DNA of 64,000 nucleotides from Paenilisteria rustica (GTDB lineage: Bacteria; Bacillota; Bacilli; Lactobacillales; Listeriaceae), in assembly GCF_013820765.1 (NCBI RefSeq), contig NZ_JABJVM010000005.1, positions 1 to 64,000 of the forward strand. Direction: 5' to 3'. Shown piece after piece: positions 26,413 through 34,700 of this stretch (position 1 is its first letter; every line of letters starts with the position of its first letter). Position numbers and translations under genes: made by a program. A model generated the notes under the pieces. It ran no database searches. It was not told where the DNA came from and saw only the letters and a list, made by a program, of their open reading frames with translations.

Positions 26413-26466
26413 AAAAAACTGCAACACTTCTTATTTCTAATGAAAAATGTGTTGCAGTTTTTTTTA
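26411..26466. terminator. Bidirectional terminator between fbp and the HxlR gene
   Basis: AAAAACTGCAACAC and GTGTTGCAGTTTTT form a 14-bp stem around a loop of about 22 bases, with T runs on both strands. Confidence 0.8.
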
Positions 26467-26805
26467 TTATTTCGCGATGGCTTCTTTTTTACGCATTGTA
26501 TGTTTTGCTCCCCATTCATGCATAGCATTTAGAATTGGCTCCAAACTCCTACCATACTCTGAAATCGAATACTCCACTTTAGGAGGAACTTGTGGGTATA
26601 CTTTACGCACAATTATATCTTCCTTCTCCAAGTCGCGTAATTGACTTGTGAGCATCTTTTGTGTGATATTTGGGACTCGTCTTTTCAGCTCACTAAATCT
26701 CATGGTTCCTTCGTGCAGTAAGAGTAACAAAATAAGCGGTTTCCATTTGCCTACAATAATCCCTAAGGCATCATCTACACGGCAAAGTTCTGGTTCTAAT
26801 TCCAT
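26467..26805 (-). CDS. HxlR family transcriptional regulator
   Basis: The 112-residue winged-helix protein shows the HxlR signature: LGIIVGKWKPLILLLL (about 14-29), MRFSELKRRVPNITQKMLTSQLRDLE, and VEYSISEYGRSLEPIL. Unlike many HxlR proteins it has one early Cys (Cys8), the position often used for redox or aldehyde sensing (HypR/YodB style). ATG 26805 has AGGAGGG seven bases upstream. It is divergent from an LLM oxidoreductase and FMN reductase pair, with a palindrome overlapping both promoters, so it most likely represses both directions. Confidence 0.88.
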   Translation of the reverse strand: MELEPELCRVDDALGIIVGKWKPLILLLLLHEGTMRFSELKRRVPNITQKMLTSQLRDLEKEDIIVRKVYPQVPPKVEYSISEYGRSLEPILNAMHEWGAKHTMRKKEAIAK

Positions 26806-26833
26806 ATATACCCTCCTTAGTATCCTTTTGTAT

Positions 26834-26886
26834 ACTATACCACCATTAAGTACGTACTTACAATTATTATCGCATTGTTTTATACT
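26834..26886. promoter_or_regulatory. Back-to-back promoters sharing one -35 hexamer, with HxlR operator
   Basis: TTACAA at 26858-26863 is the plus-strand -35 (17 bases to TATACT, 26881-26886). Its complement TTGTAA is the minus-strand -35 (18 bases to TATAGT, 26834-26839). The perfect 14-bp palindrome TAAGTACGTACTTA (26847-26860) overlaps this shared -35, so a bound repressor would block both promoters at once. Confidence 0.65.
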
Positions 26887-26913
26887 AAGATCATAAGAGA
26901 AAGGTGGATATCG

Positions 26914-27969
26914 ATGAAAAATTATGGTGTAGATGATACTAATGGAATGGAATTCGGACTGTATACACTGGGCGATCATATGCCAAATCCATTGACTGGT
27001 GAGCGTATTTCCGCCAAGGAACGCATTCAAAATATTATCGAGGCAGCTACATTAGCCGAGCAGGCCGGACTCGATTTTTTTAGCATTGGGGAGAGCCATC
27101 AAGAATATTTCGCTACACAAGCACATGCCGTCATTCTTGGAGCCATCGCTCAGGCAACAAATAAAATCAAAATTGCTAGTTCTGCCACAATTATTAGTAC
27201 GTCTGATCCAGTCCGCGTGTATGAAAATTTTGCGACACTCGATTTAATTTCTAATGGTCGTGCTGAAATCATTGCAGGACGCGCCTCCCGAATCGGTTTG
27301 TTCGAATTACTCGGATACGATGTGCAGGATTACGAAGCCCTTTTTGAAGAAAAGTTTGATTTGTTATTGCAAATTAATGAAAATAAACGTGTAAATTGGC
27401 AAGGGGAGTTTCGTGCACCACTCAGAAATGCCGAAGTACTGCCGCGCCCGGTTTCTGGCTCTATGCCCATTTGGCGTGCGGTTGGTGGGCATCCGGCGAG
27501 TGCAATAAAAGCAGGAATCGCAGGTGTACCAATGGCTCTAGCGACACTTGGTGGTCCAGCAAGCATTTTCAAAAGGACAGTGGATGCTTACCGAGATGCT
27601 CTAGGGCGTGGTGGTTTTGAACCAGCTGAGTTCCCTGTATCCGTTACCGGTCTTTTTTATACCGCGGAAACAACACAGCAAGCGCAAGCCGAGATGTACC
27701 CGTACATTAACGAGGGCATGAAACTTAGCAATGGTAGCGGTTTTCCAAAACAGACATTTGCACAAGGAGCTAGTACGAAAGATGTCTTAAATGTTGGTAG
27801 CCCACAACAAATTATTGAGAAAATTCTTTATCAGCATGAGCTTTTCGGACATCAGCGCTACATGGCACAGCTTGATTTCGGTGGTCTTCCTTTTGAAAAA
27901 GTGATGCAGAACATTGAGCGCATTGGAAATGAAATTTTGCCTGCTGTTAAAAAATATACATCAAAATAA
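26914..27969 (+). CDS. LLM-class flavin-dependent oxidoreductase
   Basis: The 351-residue protein has the luciferase-like monooxygenase fold: MEFGLYTLGDH, AEQAGLDFFSIGESHQ, IASSATIISTSDPVRVYENFATLDLISNGRAEII region and the later WRAVGGHPASA. ATG 26914 has AAAGGTGG upstream. It is followed 14 bases later by an NADPH-dependent FMN reductase, which suggests a two-component system with reduced flavin supplied by the partner. It sits under the divergent HxlR regulator. Substrate unknown. Confidence 0.85.
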   Translation: MKNYGVDDTNGMEFGLYTLGDHMPNPLTGERISAKERIQNIIEAATLAEQAGLDFFSIGESHQEYFATQAHAVILGAIAQATNKIKIASSATIISTSDPVRVYENFATLDLISNGRAEIIAGRASRIGLFELLGYDVQDYEALFEEKFDLLLQINENKRVNWQGEFRAPLRNAEVLPRPVSGSMPIWRAVGGHPASAIKAGIAGVPMALATLGGPASIFKRTVDAYRDALGRGGFEPAEFPVSVTGLFYTAETTQQAQAEMYPYINEGMKLSNGSGFPKQTFAQGASTKDVLNVGSPQQIIEKILYQHELFGHQRYMAQLDFGGLPFEKVMQNIERIGNEILPAVKKYTSK

Positions 27970-27983
27970 GGAGTGATAAATAG

Positions 27984-28550
27984 ATGAAAATCGTTGCTTT
28001 GTCAGGTTCAAAAGTTGGTTCTAAAACAAGAACAGCTATCGATTATGTGGTGCAAGAAATCAATAAAAAAGAGAATGATATAGAGGTAACACTGCTTGAC
28101 CTCGCCGATTATGATATTATCTTTAGCGATGGTAGGAATTATCTTGATTATGAAGGAGATACTGCTTTCGTGACGCGCGAACTCATGTCCGCAGATGCGA
28201 TTATCATTGGGACACCGATTTTTCAAGCATCTATTCCAGGTACGCTAAAAAACATTTTTGACCTCCTTCCTGTGGATGCTTTTCGTGATAAGATCACAAG
28301 TATGGTTCTAACAGCCGGCTCCTCAAAGCATTATTTAATCGGCGAATATAATTTGAAACCTATCTTAGCCTACATGAAAGCACAAATTGTCCCATCCTAT
28401 GTTTTTATTGAGGAAAAAGATTTTTTACGTGGACAAATTACTGAGGATGATGTCCTGTTTCGCCTTGAGCGTCTCGTGGAAGACACCATTTTACTAACGA
28501 AAACATACACAACTATGCGATTAGAACAAGAATCCCATTACGATTTTTGA
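27984..28550 (+). CDS. NADPH-dependent FMN reductase
   Basis: The 188-residue flavodoxin-like protein starts MKIVALSGSKVGSKTRTAI (FMN phosphate loop) and has GTPIFQASIPGTLKNIFDLL and AGSSKHYLIG, typical of the NADPH-dependent FMN reductase (SsuE/YLR011-like) family. It probably provides reduced FMN to the LLM oxidoreductase just upstream. GGAGTG precedes the ATG. A terminator follows at 28559-28603. Confidence 0.87.
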   Translation: MKIVALSGSKVGSKTRTAIDYVVQEINKKENDIEVTLLDLADYDIIFSDGRNYLDYEGDTAFVTRELMSADAIIIGTPIFQASIPGTLKNIFDLLPVDAFRDKITSMVLTAGSSKHYLIGEYNLKPILAYMKAQIVPSYVFIEEKDFLRGQITEDDVLFRLERLVEDTILLTKTYTTMRLEQESHYDF

Positions 28551-28558
28551 TAGATTAG

Positions 28559-28603
28559 AGACATGCTTATGACGCTTCAATTTGCGGATTGAGCATGTCT
28601 TTT
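28559..28603 (+). terminator. Terminator of the LLM/FMN-reductase operon
   Basis: AGACATGCT and AGCATGTCT (9 bp, perfect) enclose a 24-base loop and are followed by TTTTCT. Confidence 0.65.
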
Positions 28604-28873
28604 CTACTTAAAATATTCACAGTAGAATCACCTGTAACTATAAAATTGGAAAAGCCCATACCCTATTTACAAATTAAATGATTGCAATGCAGCATATCAT
28701 ACCCGTGTTCTCCATAACTTTATTTTTTTGCAAAACAAATTTTAATAATTCTAAAAACATATTGTTTTTTCTGGCAAAAACGTTCATAATGGATAGATAT
28801 AATGGTCTAGGCATTTTTAGAAATCGCGTTAACAGAATACTTAGCCAAATGAATTAAATCAGGAGTGTGAAAA
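28604..28873. other. Gap before the aspartokinase gene; no structured leader seen
   Basis: The 270 bases are AT-rich. A TATAAT lies near 28797 and GGAGTG just before the aspartokinase ATG. I looked for a lysine riboswitch or T-box and found neither the conserved motifs nor a terminator/antiterminator pair. Confidence 0.4.
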
Positions 28874-30229
28874 ATGAAAGTTATTAAATTCGGCGGAAGT
28901 TCGCTGGCTTCGGCTGCGCAACTACAAAAAGTATACAAAATCGTGGTAGGGGATTCGAAGCGAAAGTTCGTTGTTGTATCAGCTCCTGGTAAGCGTTTTG
29001 CAGATGATGTGAAGGTAACGGATTTATTAATTGATTGTGGCGCGAAACATCTCTTAGGGGAAACGGCGTCGGATTTGGAGCAGGAAGTGTTGGCTCGCTA
29101 TGCATCAATTGCAGATGAGCTTGGGCTTGGCGAGGAAGTGATGGCGCGAATTACGCGGGATTTCAAGGAACTTCTATCATCGGATAAGAGGAATCCTGAT
29201 CGGTACATGGACCGGATTAAGGCGAGTGGTGAGGATAACAACGCCAAACTGATTGCGGCGTTTTTCCGTAGTCAAGGAACAGAGGCGCATTATGTGAATC
29301 CGAAAGACGCTGGGCTTTTTGTGACGGATGAGCCGGGAAATGCGCAAGTTCTATCGGAGAGCTATGATAACTTGTACAAGTTGTTGGAACGCGATGGGAT
29401 TGTTGTTTTTCCGGGGTTCTTCGGTTATACGAAGGATGGCGAAATCAGTACGTTTTCGCGCAGTGGCTCGGATATTACAGGGGCAATTGTGGCGAATGGT
29501 GTGAAGGCGGATGTTTATGAGAATTTCACCGATGTGGATGCCGTTTATGCGGTAAATCCTTCGATTGTGCATAAACCGAGCGCGATTGTGGAGCTGACGT
29601 ATCGGGAAATGCGTGAACTGTCTTACGCTGGTTTTTCGGTATTCCATGATGAGGCGCTCGTCCCAGCCTTCCAAGCGGGAATTCCTGTGCAAATTAAAAA
29701 TACGAATCGCCCGGAATTGCCTGGTACGCGTGTGATTCATCATCGGGAAAATACGAATGGACCTGTCGTTGGGATTGCGAGTGATGGCGGTTTTTGCAGT
29801 ATTTATATTACGAAATATTTGATGAACCGTGAGATCGGGTTTGGTCGCAAAGTCTTGGAGATTTTGGAAGATGCAGGCTTGACCTATGAGCATATGCCTT
29901 CTGGGATTGATGATTTGACGATTATTTTGCGGGAAAATCAGATGGATCGCCAGACAGAGACAACCGTTTTAGATCGCTTAAAAAATGAGTTATCATCTGA
30001 TGAGGTCATTATCGAGCACGGCATCGCGCTTGTCATGGTTGTTGGTGAGGCGATGAAGCATAACGTCGGAACTACGGCACGAGCTTCGAAAGCTTTATCT
30101 GAGGCACACGTCAACATCGAGATGATCAACCAAGGGTCATCTGAGGTGAGCATCATGTTCGGCGTGAAAGAAGAGGAAGAGAAAAAAGCAGTACGTGCGT
30201 TGTATAATGAATTTTTTGACGCAAAATAA
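28874..30229 (+). CDS. Aspartate kinase, monofunctional, YclM/AKIII type
   Basis: The 451-residue enzyme has the kinase start MKVIKFGGSSLA, the conserved SRSGSDITGA (about 197) with Asp/Thr for substrate, and NFTDVDAVYAV. Two ACT domains follow, with the second showing VGTTARASKALSEAHVNIEMI. It phosphorylates aspartate in the first step to lysine, threonine and methionine. Its length and KFGGSS start fit the B. subtilis YclM (threonine/lysine-regulated) class rather than the LysC two-subunit class. It is monocistronic, between a terminator and hairpin repeat copy 2. Confidence 0.9.
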   Translation: MKVIKFGGSSLASAAQLQKVYKIVVGDSKRKFVVVSAPGKRFADDVKVTDLLIDCGAKHLLGETASDLEQEVLARYASIADELGLGEEVMARITRDFKELLSSDKRNPDRYMDRIKASGEDNNAKLIAAFFRSQGTEAHYVNPKDAGLFVTDEPGNAQVLSESYDNLYKLLERDGIVVFPGFFGYTKDGEISTFSRSGSDITGAIVANGVKADVYENFTDVDAVYAVNPSIVHKPSAIVELTYREMRELSYAGFSVFHDEALVPAFQAGIPVQIKNTNRPELPGTRVIHHRENTNGPVVGIASDGGFCSIYITKYLMNREIGFGRKVLEILEDAGLTYEHMPSGIDDLTIILRENQMDRQTETTVLDRLKNELSSDEVIIEHGIALVMVVGEAMKHNVGTTARASKALSEAHVNIEMINQGSSEVSIMFGVKEEEEKKAVRALYNEFFDAK

Positions 30230-30255
30230 AAAAGAGTTTAGGACATAACCCAGAT

Positions 30256-30533
30256 AAATCGGCGACAAGCGTTCGCATTGTTGGGGCTCTTCGAATGGTA
30301 ATGAGTTAGAGCCCCAATATGCCTATGAGTATCACGAATAGGCGTTCCTTCATGGGATTTAGAATAAGGATGCGGTATATCGTGCGGTTCTGCTACACAA
30401 GAGCAGTTTCGCTTAACTTCTCGCATGGTCGAGGAAACTACCCTCTCCCTGTTTTCAGTCATCACATACACCAGTATGCGCAGCTCTCCGGCTTCCACCA
30501 AATCCCCTGAATACAAACGCTTTCGCTCGATTT
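30256..30533. repeat. Long hairpin repeat, copy 2 (interrupted)
   Basis: The outer arms AAATCGGCGACAAGCG and CGCTTTCGCTCGATTT, and the centre with ACATACACCAGTATGCG, match copies 1 and 3. Between left arm and centre lie about 150 extra bases that carry their own hairpin (TGGGGCTCT...AGAGCCCCA, 30281-30318), and the normal stem is not self-complementary here. Outer flanks shared with copy 1 are GACATAACCC (30242) and GTTTTGTCTCA (about 30594). It looks like a decayed or invaded copy. Confidence 0.75.
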
Positions 30534-30625
30534 GTATAAAGCAGAATTTTCGTCCTACCCGAAGAAATGGGAGGGCGCTTTTACTTTGTCTTGAGTTTTG
30601 TCTCAGCCTCGTTTTGCATTTATAT

Positions 30626-32971
30626 CTAGTCTTTTGCACCTGCCCAACTAAAACGCATAATAATATGGCGGATAAACCAGTAGAGTGGGCCGCAAGATAC
30701 GAGCAGTGGTACATAGATAAGCATCATTTGCCAGTCGAAAATCGATACGAGCGAGAAGAATTTGCCACCGAATAGGAATAAGCAGACAAACGCAGCCATC
30801 ATTGTTACTACGAGTACTTTTGTTTTGCGTCCGAACGGGTGACCGACGCTGATTAATGCGACGAAACATGTTGCGCCTGTTAGCATCACATTCATTGTTG
30901 ATGTTTGCGCGAAGCTTAAGCCTAGCATGTTTCCGAAGCCTAGAATCAGCATGATATACGTGATGACGCATGTGGCTGCGGGCACGGATGTTTGCAATAC
31001 TTTGTGGAGAAATTGCCCTTTGATGCGGTCGTAGTTGGGTTTTAAAGCTAAGAAGAATGACGGGATTCCAACTGTTAGCGCCGAGATTGGGCTGAGTTGA
31101 ATCGGTTGGAACGGATACGCGCCTGCTAGGAAAATGAACGCGAGTGCCAGTACCGTCGAATACATTGTTTTGATGAGGTAAAGGGATGCGACGCGTTCAA
31201 TATTATTAACAACACGTCGGCCTTCACGCATCACGCCAATCATCGAGTCGAAATTATTGGATAAAAGGACAAAATCGGAAACGCTACGTGCGGCGTCACT
31301 ACCTTCTGCCATCGCGATGCTACAGTTCGCTTCTTTTAAAGCAAGCACATCATTAACGCCATCGCCAGTCATCGCCACTGTGCGACCTTCATTTTTGTAA
31401 GTACGAATCAAATCTTTCTTTTGATGCGGTGTTACGCGGCCAAATACCGTATATGCTTCGATAATTGGCAACAAATCGGCATCTTCCGCCACTTCACTCA
31501 TATCAATGTATTTATCGCCATCCGCAATGCCCGCCCGAACTGCAACATTCGAAACCGTCACCGGATTGTCTCCTGAAATAACCTTGATTGACACACCTTC
31601 CGCGGCGAAAAAGGCGAACGTATCTGGCGCTTCTTCGCGAATATTATCCGCAATCAAGATGAACGCTAGCAACTCGCACTGATCCGGCAGAACGCTTTCC
31701 GTCAGCGTTTCCAAAGAATGTGCCACGGCCAAAACTCGAAAACCTTGATGCGCATATTCATCTAATTCCTGCCGGTTTTCTGCAGATAAATCTCTGAAAA
31801 TAAACTCCGGCGCACCGATCAAAAACGTGCCCTTCTCCGTAAAACTACAACCACTCCATTTACGCGCAGAGGAAAACGGAATACGCTTCTCAATCTCCCA
31901 TGCAGGATTCTCTGTGAAATGTTTACCGAGGGCAATGCTGGTCGCGTTATTATCCGAAAGCGAGCCAACGATAGCGCCAACACTAGCATCGATCTGTGAA
32001 GACGTCATACGCGGATGCTTCAACACGATATCTGTCACATCCAATTTTCCATCTGTAATCGTCCCCGTTTTATCCAAGCAAAGCACGTCCACACGCGCCA
32101 ATGTCTCAATACACGGCATCGATTTCACGAGCACTTTCTGCTTCGCCAAGTTGATGACCCCAACAGCTAGCGCGATACTCGTCAACAGCACGAGCCCTTC
32201 TGGAATCATCCCAATCATCGCGGCCGCCGTTCCGAGCACCGATTCCTTCAGCGGCAATCCTTGAAAATACTTCGAGAAAAACAGCGCCAATCCAATCGGA
32301 ATAATGATAAACGTCAATACCTTGATAATTTTCTTAATCGAGCGGATTAACTCGCTATCTGGCCGTTTCTCCTGTTTGACTTCCATTGAAATTTTCGATA
32401 CAAAGCTATGTTCTCCGACAGCTGAAACCTTCACGTACGCCTGTCCACTGACGATATAGCTGCCAGACATCACGTAGTCATCCGAGCGTTTCACAACAGG
32501 TTCAGCCTCACCGGTCAATTGCGATTCATCAACCTCCAAACCGTCCGTCTGAAAAATCATCCCATCCGCACAAATCTGGTCTTCGCGATTCAGAACCATC
32601 ACATCTCCAAGCACGAGCTCGTCCTGTTCCAGTTCACAAAGCTTGCCATCACGCATGACTTTCACTTTTGCCTGCGTCAAAATCGTCAGTTTGTCAATAT
32701 TCCGCTTCGCCCTAATCTCCTGAAAAATCCCCATCGATGTATTGCATAGCGCAACGCCGAGAAACAGCAGATTTTGATAACTTCCCACGAGAATAATAAA
32801 GCTTGCGATAACGACATTTATCATATTAAAAAGTGTAAACGTATTGTCCCGTATAATGCCTAACACACTGCGCGTTAACGGCTTGAGTGCGTGATTGACC
32901 TGTCCATGTTTTACTCGCTCGGCAACCTCGCTGGAAGTTAAGCCTGCTGGTGTTTTCGTTTTATTTCCCAT
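30626..32971 (-). CDS. Cation-transporting P-type ATPase (MgtA/CaxP-like)
   Basis: The 781-residue P-type ATPase has actuator LTGEAEP, M4 IPEGLVLLTS, phosphorylation site CLDKTGTITDG (Asp near 303) and hinge TGDGVNDVLALK. It is shorter than and clearly distinct from the LMCA1-like pump at 10435-13083. The subgroup, common in Firmicutes and including the pneumococcal Ca2+ exporter CaxP, exports Ca2+ or moves other divalent cations; the substrate cannot be read from sequence alone. An extended -10 (TG-A-TATAAT) lies at 33037-33042 upstream. Confidence 0.85.
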   Translation of the reverse strand: MGNKTKTPAGLTSSEVAERVKHGQVNHALKPLTRSVLGIIRDNTFTLFNMINVVIASFIILVGSYQNLLFLGVALCNTSMGIFQEIRAKRNIDKLTILTQAKVKVMRDGKLCELEQDELVLGDVMVLNREDQICADGMIFQTDGLEVDESQLTGEAEPVVKRSDDYVMSGSYIVSGQAYVKVSAVGEHSFVSKISMEVKQEKRPDSELIRSIKKIIKVLTFIIIPIGLALFFSKYFQGLPLKESVLGTAAAMIGMIPEGLVLLTSIALAVGVINLAKQKVLVKSMPCIETLARVDVLCLDKTGTITDGKLDVTDIVLKHPRMTSSQIDASVGAIVGSLSDNNATSIALGKHFTENPAWEIEKRIPFSSARKWSGCSFTEKGTFLIGAPEFIFRDLSAENRQELDEYAHQGFRVLAVAHSLETLTESVLPDQCELLAFILIADNIREEAPDTFAFFAAEGVSIKVISGDNPVTVSNVAVRAGIADGDKYIDMSEVAEDADLLPIIEAYTVFGRVTPHQKKDLIRTYKNEGRTVAMTGDGVNDVLALKEANCSIAMAEGSDAARSVSDFVLLSNNFDSMIGVMREGRRVVNNIERVASLYLIKTMYSTVLALAFIFLAGAYPFQPIQLSPISALTVGIPSFFLALKPNYDRIKGQFLHKVLQTSVPAATCVITYIMLILGFGNMLGLSFAQTSTMNVMLTGATCFVALISVGHPFGRKTKVLVVTMMAAFVCLFLFGGKFFSLVSIFDWQMMLIYVPLLVSCGPLYWFIRHIIMRFSWAGAKD

Positions 32972-33272
32972 CTCACCAGATCCTTTTCGCTTTAGAATGC
33001 ATTCCCATAACTCTGTATATTTTATTCATGTCCAGATTATATCAGAGAAAAATAAAAATACGATGAGATTTGCCTCTTTTTCTCATAGTTTCTCTGACTT
33101 TTATCACATATACTAATACTACCCTTTTTTCCGTCATTAGATTCCATAAAAATCATTTTTTTCATTTCTGTCCATTTTGATGACAAGATTGAATTCCCCA
33201 ATTTCGGTATTCATGGTTTAATGGTTATAGAGGCAGTTAAGGAACGCCAAAAAAATTGCAGGAGGAGATACG
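32972..33272. other. Divergent intergenic region between P-type ATPase and Crp/Fnr genes
   Basis: It holds the ATPase's extended -10 (minus strand, 33037-33042) and a small ATGAG/CTCAT dyad near 33063-33087. I see no PrfA-type box and no small gene with an RBS. Confidence 0.4.
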
Positions 33273-33923
33273 ATGAAAACAAATACTTTAACATTAGATA
33301 CAAAAATACAAGCCGGAAAATTCCTAACATCCCTACTCGAGTCAGATATCGCCAAGGAAAGATTGGAATTAAAGAAGAATGACAAAATCGAATTAACAGC
33401 AACGAACGACACGCCATACATCTTTGTCATTGTAGCTGGTGTTGCTGGTATCTTCTCCAACGCAAATGTAGCGATTGACTTTGCTGGCGAAGGTGATTTA
33501 CTGGATTACAATGTTTACTCTAGCCAACTATTTGGAAAAGCTTTGACAGACGAAGTAACGGTTTGGAGATTTACACAAAGTGATGTATTTAATAAAATCG
33601 CGCAGAATTCAGAGATTCAATTGCAACACTACCACATGCTACAGACGATTCAACGCCGTTTAGAAAAGAAGCAAATCCAAGCAACTTTAGATACGAAAAA
33701 TAGGATCGCTGCGTTTATCCACACATTAGCGACACGTTACAACCCGAAAGCGGATGACCAAGGTATGATCGAATTGCCGAGATATTTATCAAGAAAAATG
33801 ATTGCGAACTATGCTGGTGTGAGTCTTAATACGCTGACAAACCACTTGCAACAATTGATGGAAGAAGGCCGTGTTATCTTTAATGCCCGCGTACTTCTAA
33901 TTGGTGAAGAGAACGAAGCTTAA
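33273..33923 (+). CDS. Crp/Fnr family transcriptional regulator
   Basis: The 216-residue protein has an N-terminal cyclic-nucleotide-binding-like beta-roll (about 25-115), lacking the cAMP-contact motif as far as I can see, and a C-terminal HTH (about 165-210: LSRKMIANYAGVSLNTLTNHLQQL). Listeria encodes many such PrfA-like Crp/Fnr regulators with mostly unknown signals. It lacks the N-terminal Cys cluster of Fnr. GGAGGAG precedes the ATG. It converges on lutC; the two share a long terminator. A role in lut control is possible but unsupported. Confidence 0.83.
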   Translation: MKTNTLTLDTKIQAGKFLTSLLESDIAKERLELKKNDKIELTATNDTPYIFVIVAGVAGIFSNANVAIDFAGEGDLLDYNVYSSQLFGKALTDEVTVWRFTQSDVFNKIAQNSEIQLQHYHMLQTIQRRLEKKQIQATLDTKNRIAAFIHTLATRYNPKADDQGMIELPRYLSRKMIANYAGVSLNTLTNHLQQLMEEGRVIFNARVLLIGEENEA

Positions 33924-33925
33924 AA

Positions 33926-33988
33926 AATAGGTCGAATAAAAAATCATGCTTAGCGCTGGACTAAACATGACTTTTTATTCGACCTATT
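33926..33988. terminator. Bidirectional terminator between Crp/Fnr and lutC
   Basis: AATAGGTCGAATAAAAA pairs perfectly over 17 bp with 33972-33988, and an inner TCATG/CATGA pair extends the stem past a single unpaired position. The lutC stop codon (33984-33986) lies in it. Confidence 0.8.
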
Positions 33989-34700
33989 TATCTGTTACTA
34001 CTACATAAGTGACGCTAATCGGTCCATGAACGCCGACGACCAGTTGCATCTCGATATCGCCTGAATTCGACGGGCCTGAGATGAAATTGATGGAAGAACC
34101 AATTTCCTGACCGCTCGCAATACGCGCATCATAATAGTCTGCCGCTTGCGTGGAACGTGGAACAATCTTGCTTTTTGGAACAATCGCAATGTAGTGTACT
34201 GGTAAAAAATGAAGCGTCCTGCCTTGCTTAGGACTCGACTCCACAACGACCGAGCCACTTTCTGCGAGAAGAAAATCTGCGAAAGCAATCGCAATATTCG
34301 CGTCAGCAGCCGTAGCAATGTTCGCCGCACGATTTTCCCGTCCTTCTTTCCAAATAGATACGGAGCAATCATGCCACGCATTATCCGCTAAATTCTGTAA
34401 TCCGAATTCGCCGAATCGTGGATCATCCGCAATAAGCACCGACTCGTTACCATAATTGGTAGCGATTTTTTCGATGTGCGCTGCTAGTTCCGCGACAGTC
34501 GTTTCCACCACATCGGTATGAATCCGTGAACAAGCCTCTTTCGCAATCACCAGCAACTCATCCTGCGTTTTCCCAACAAGCGTCTCATCCGCAATATTAT
34601 GCACGCGTTCAGGTCGCACCACACCAGTTCGGCGCCGCTCCCGACCCAATTTCTCCGCAATCCCATTCAAAAATGCTTCCCGGTTATCCGTCGCTGTCAT
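33984..34700 (-). CDS. lutC: Lactate utilization protein LutC (LUD domain)
   Basis: The 238-residue LUD-domain protein has the conserved FADFLLAESGSVVVES (about 138) and the C-terminal GPSNSGDIEMQLVVGVHGP. With LutA and LutB it forms the iron-sulfur L-lactate oxidising system. It is the third cistron; its ATG overlaps the lutB stop by four bases (ATGA). Confidence 0.9.
   Translation of the reverse strand: MTATDNREAFLNGIAEKLGRERRRTGVVRPERVHNIADETLVGKTQDELLVIAKEACSRIHTDVVETTVAELAAHIEKIATNYGNESVLIADDPRFGEFGLQNLADNAWHDCSVSIWKEGRENRAANIATAADANIAIAFADFLLAESGSVVVESSPKQGRTLHFLPVHYIAIVPKSKIVPRSTQAADYYDARIASGQEIGSSINFISGPSNSGDIEMQLVVGVHGPISVTYVVVTDK

Noticed and set aside
28604-28873. Lysine riboswitch or T-box before aspartokinase
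   Set aside because: No conserved motif and no terminator/antiterminator pair between promoter and gene.
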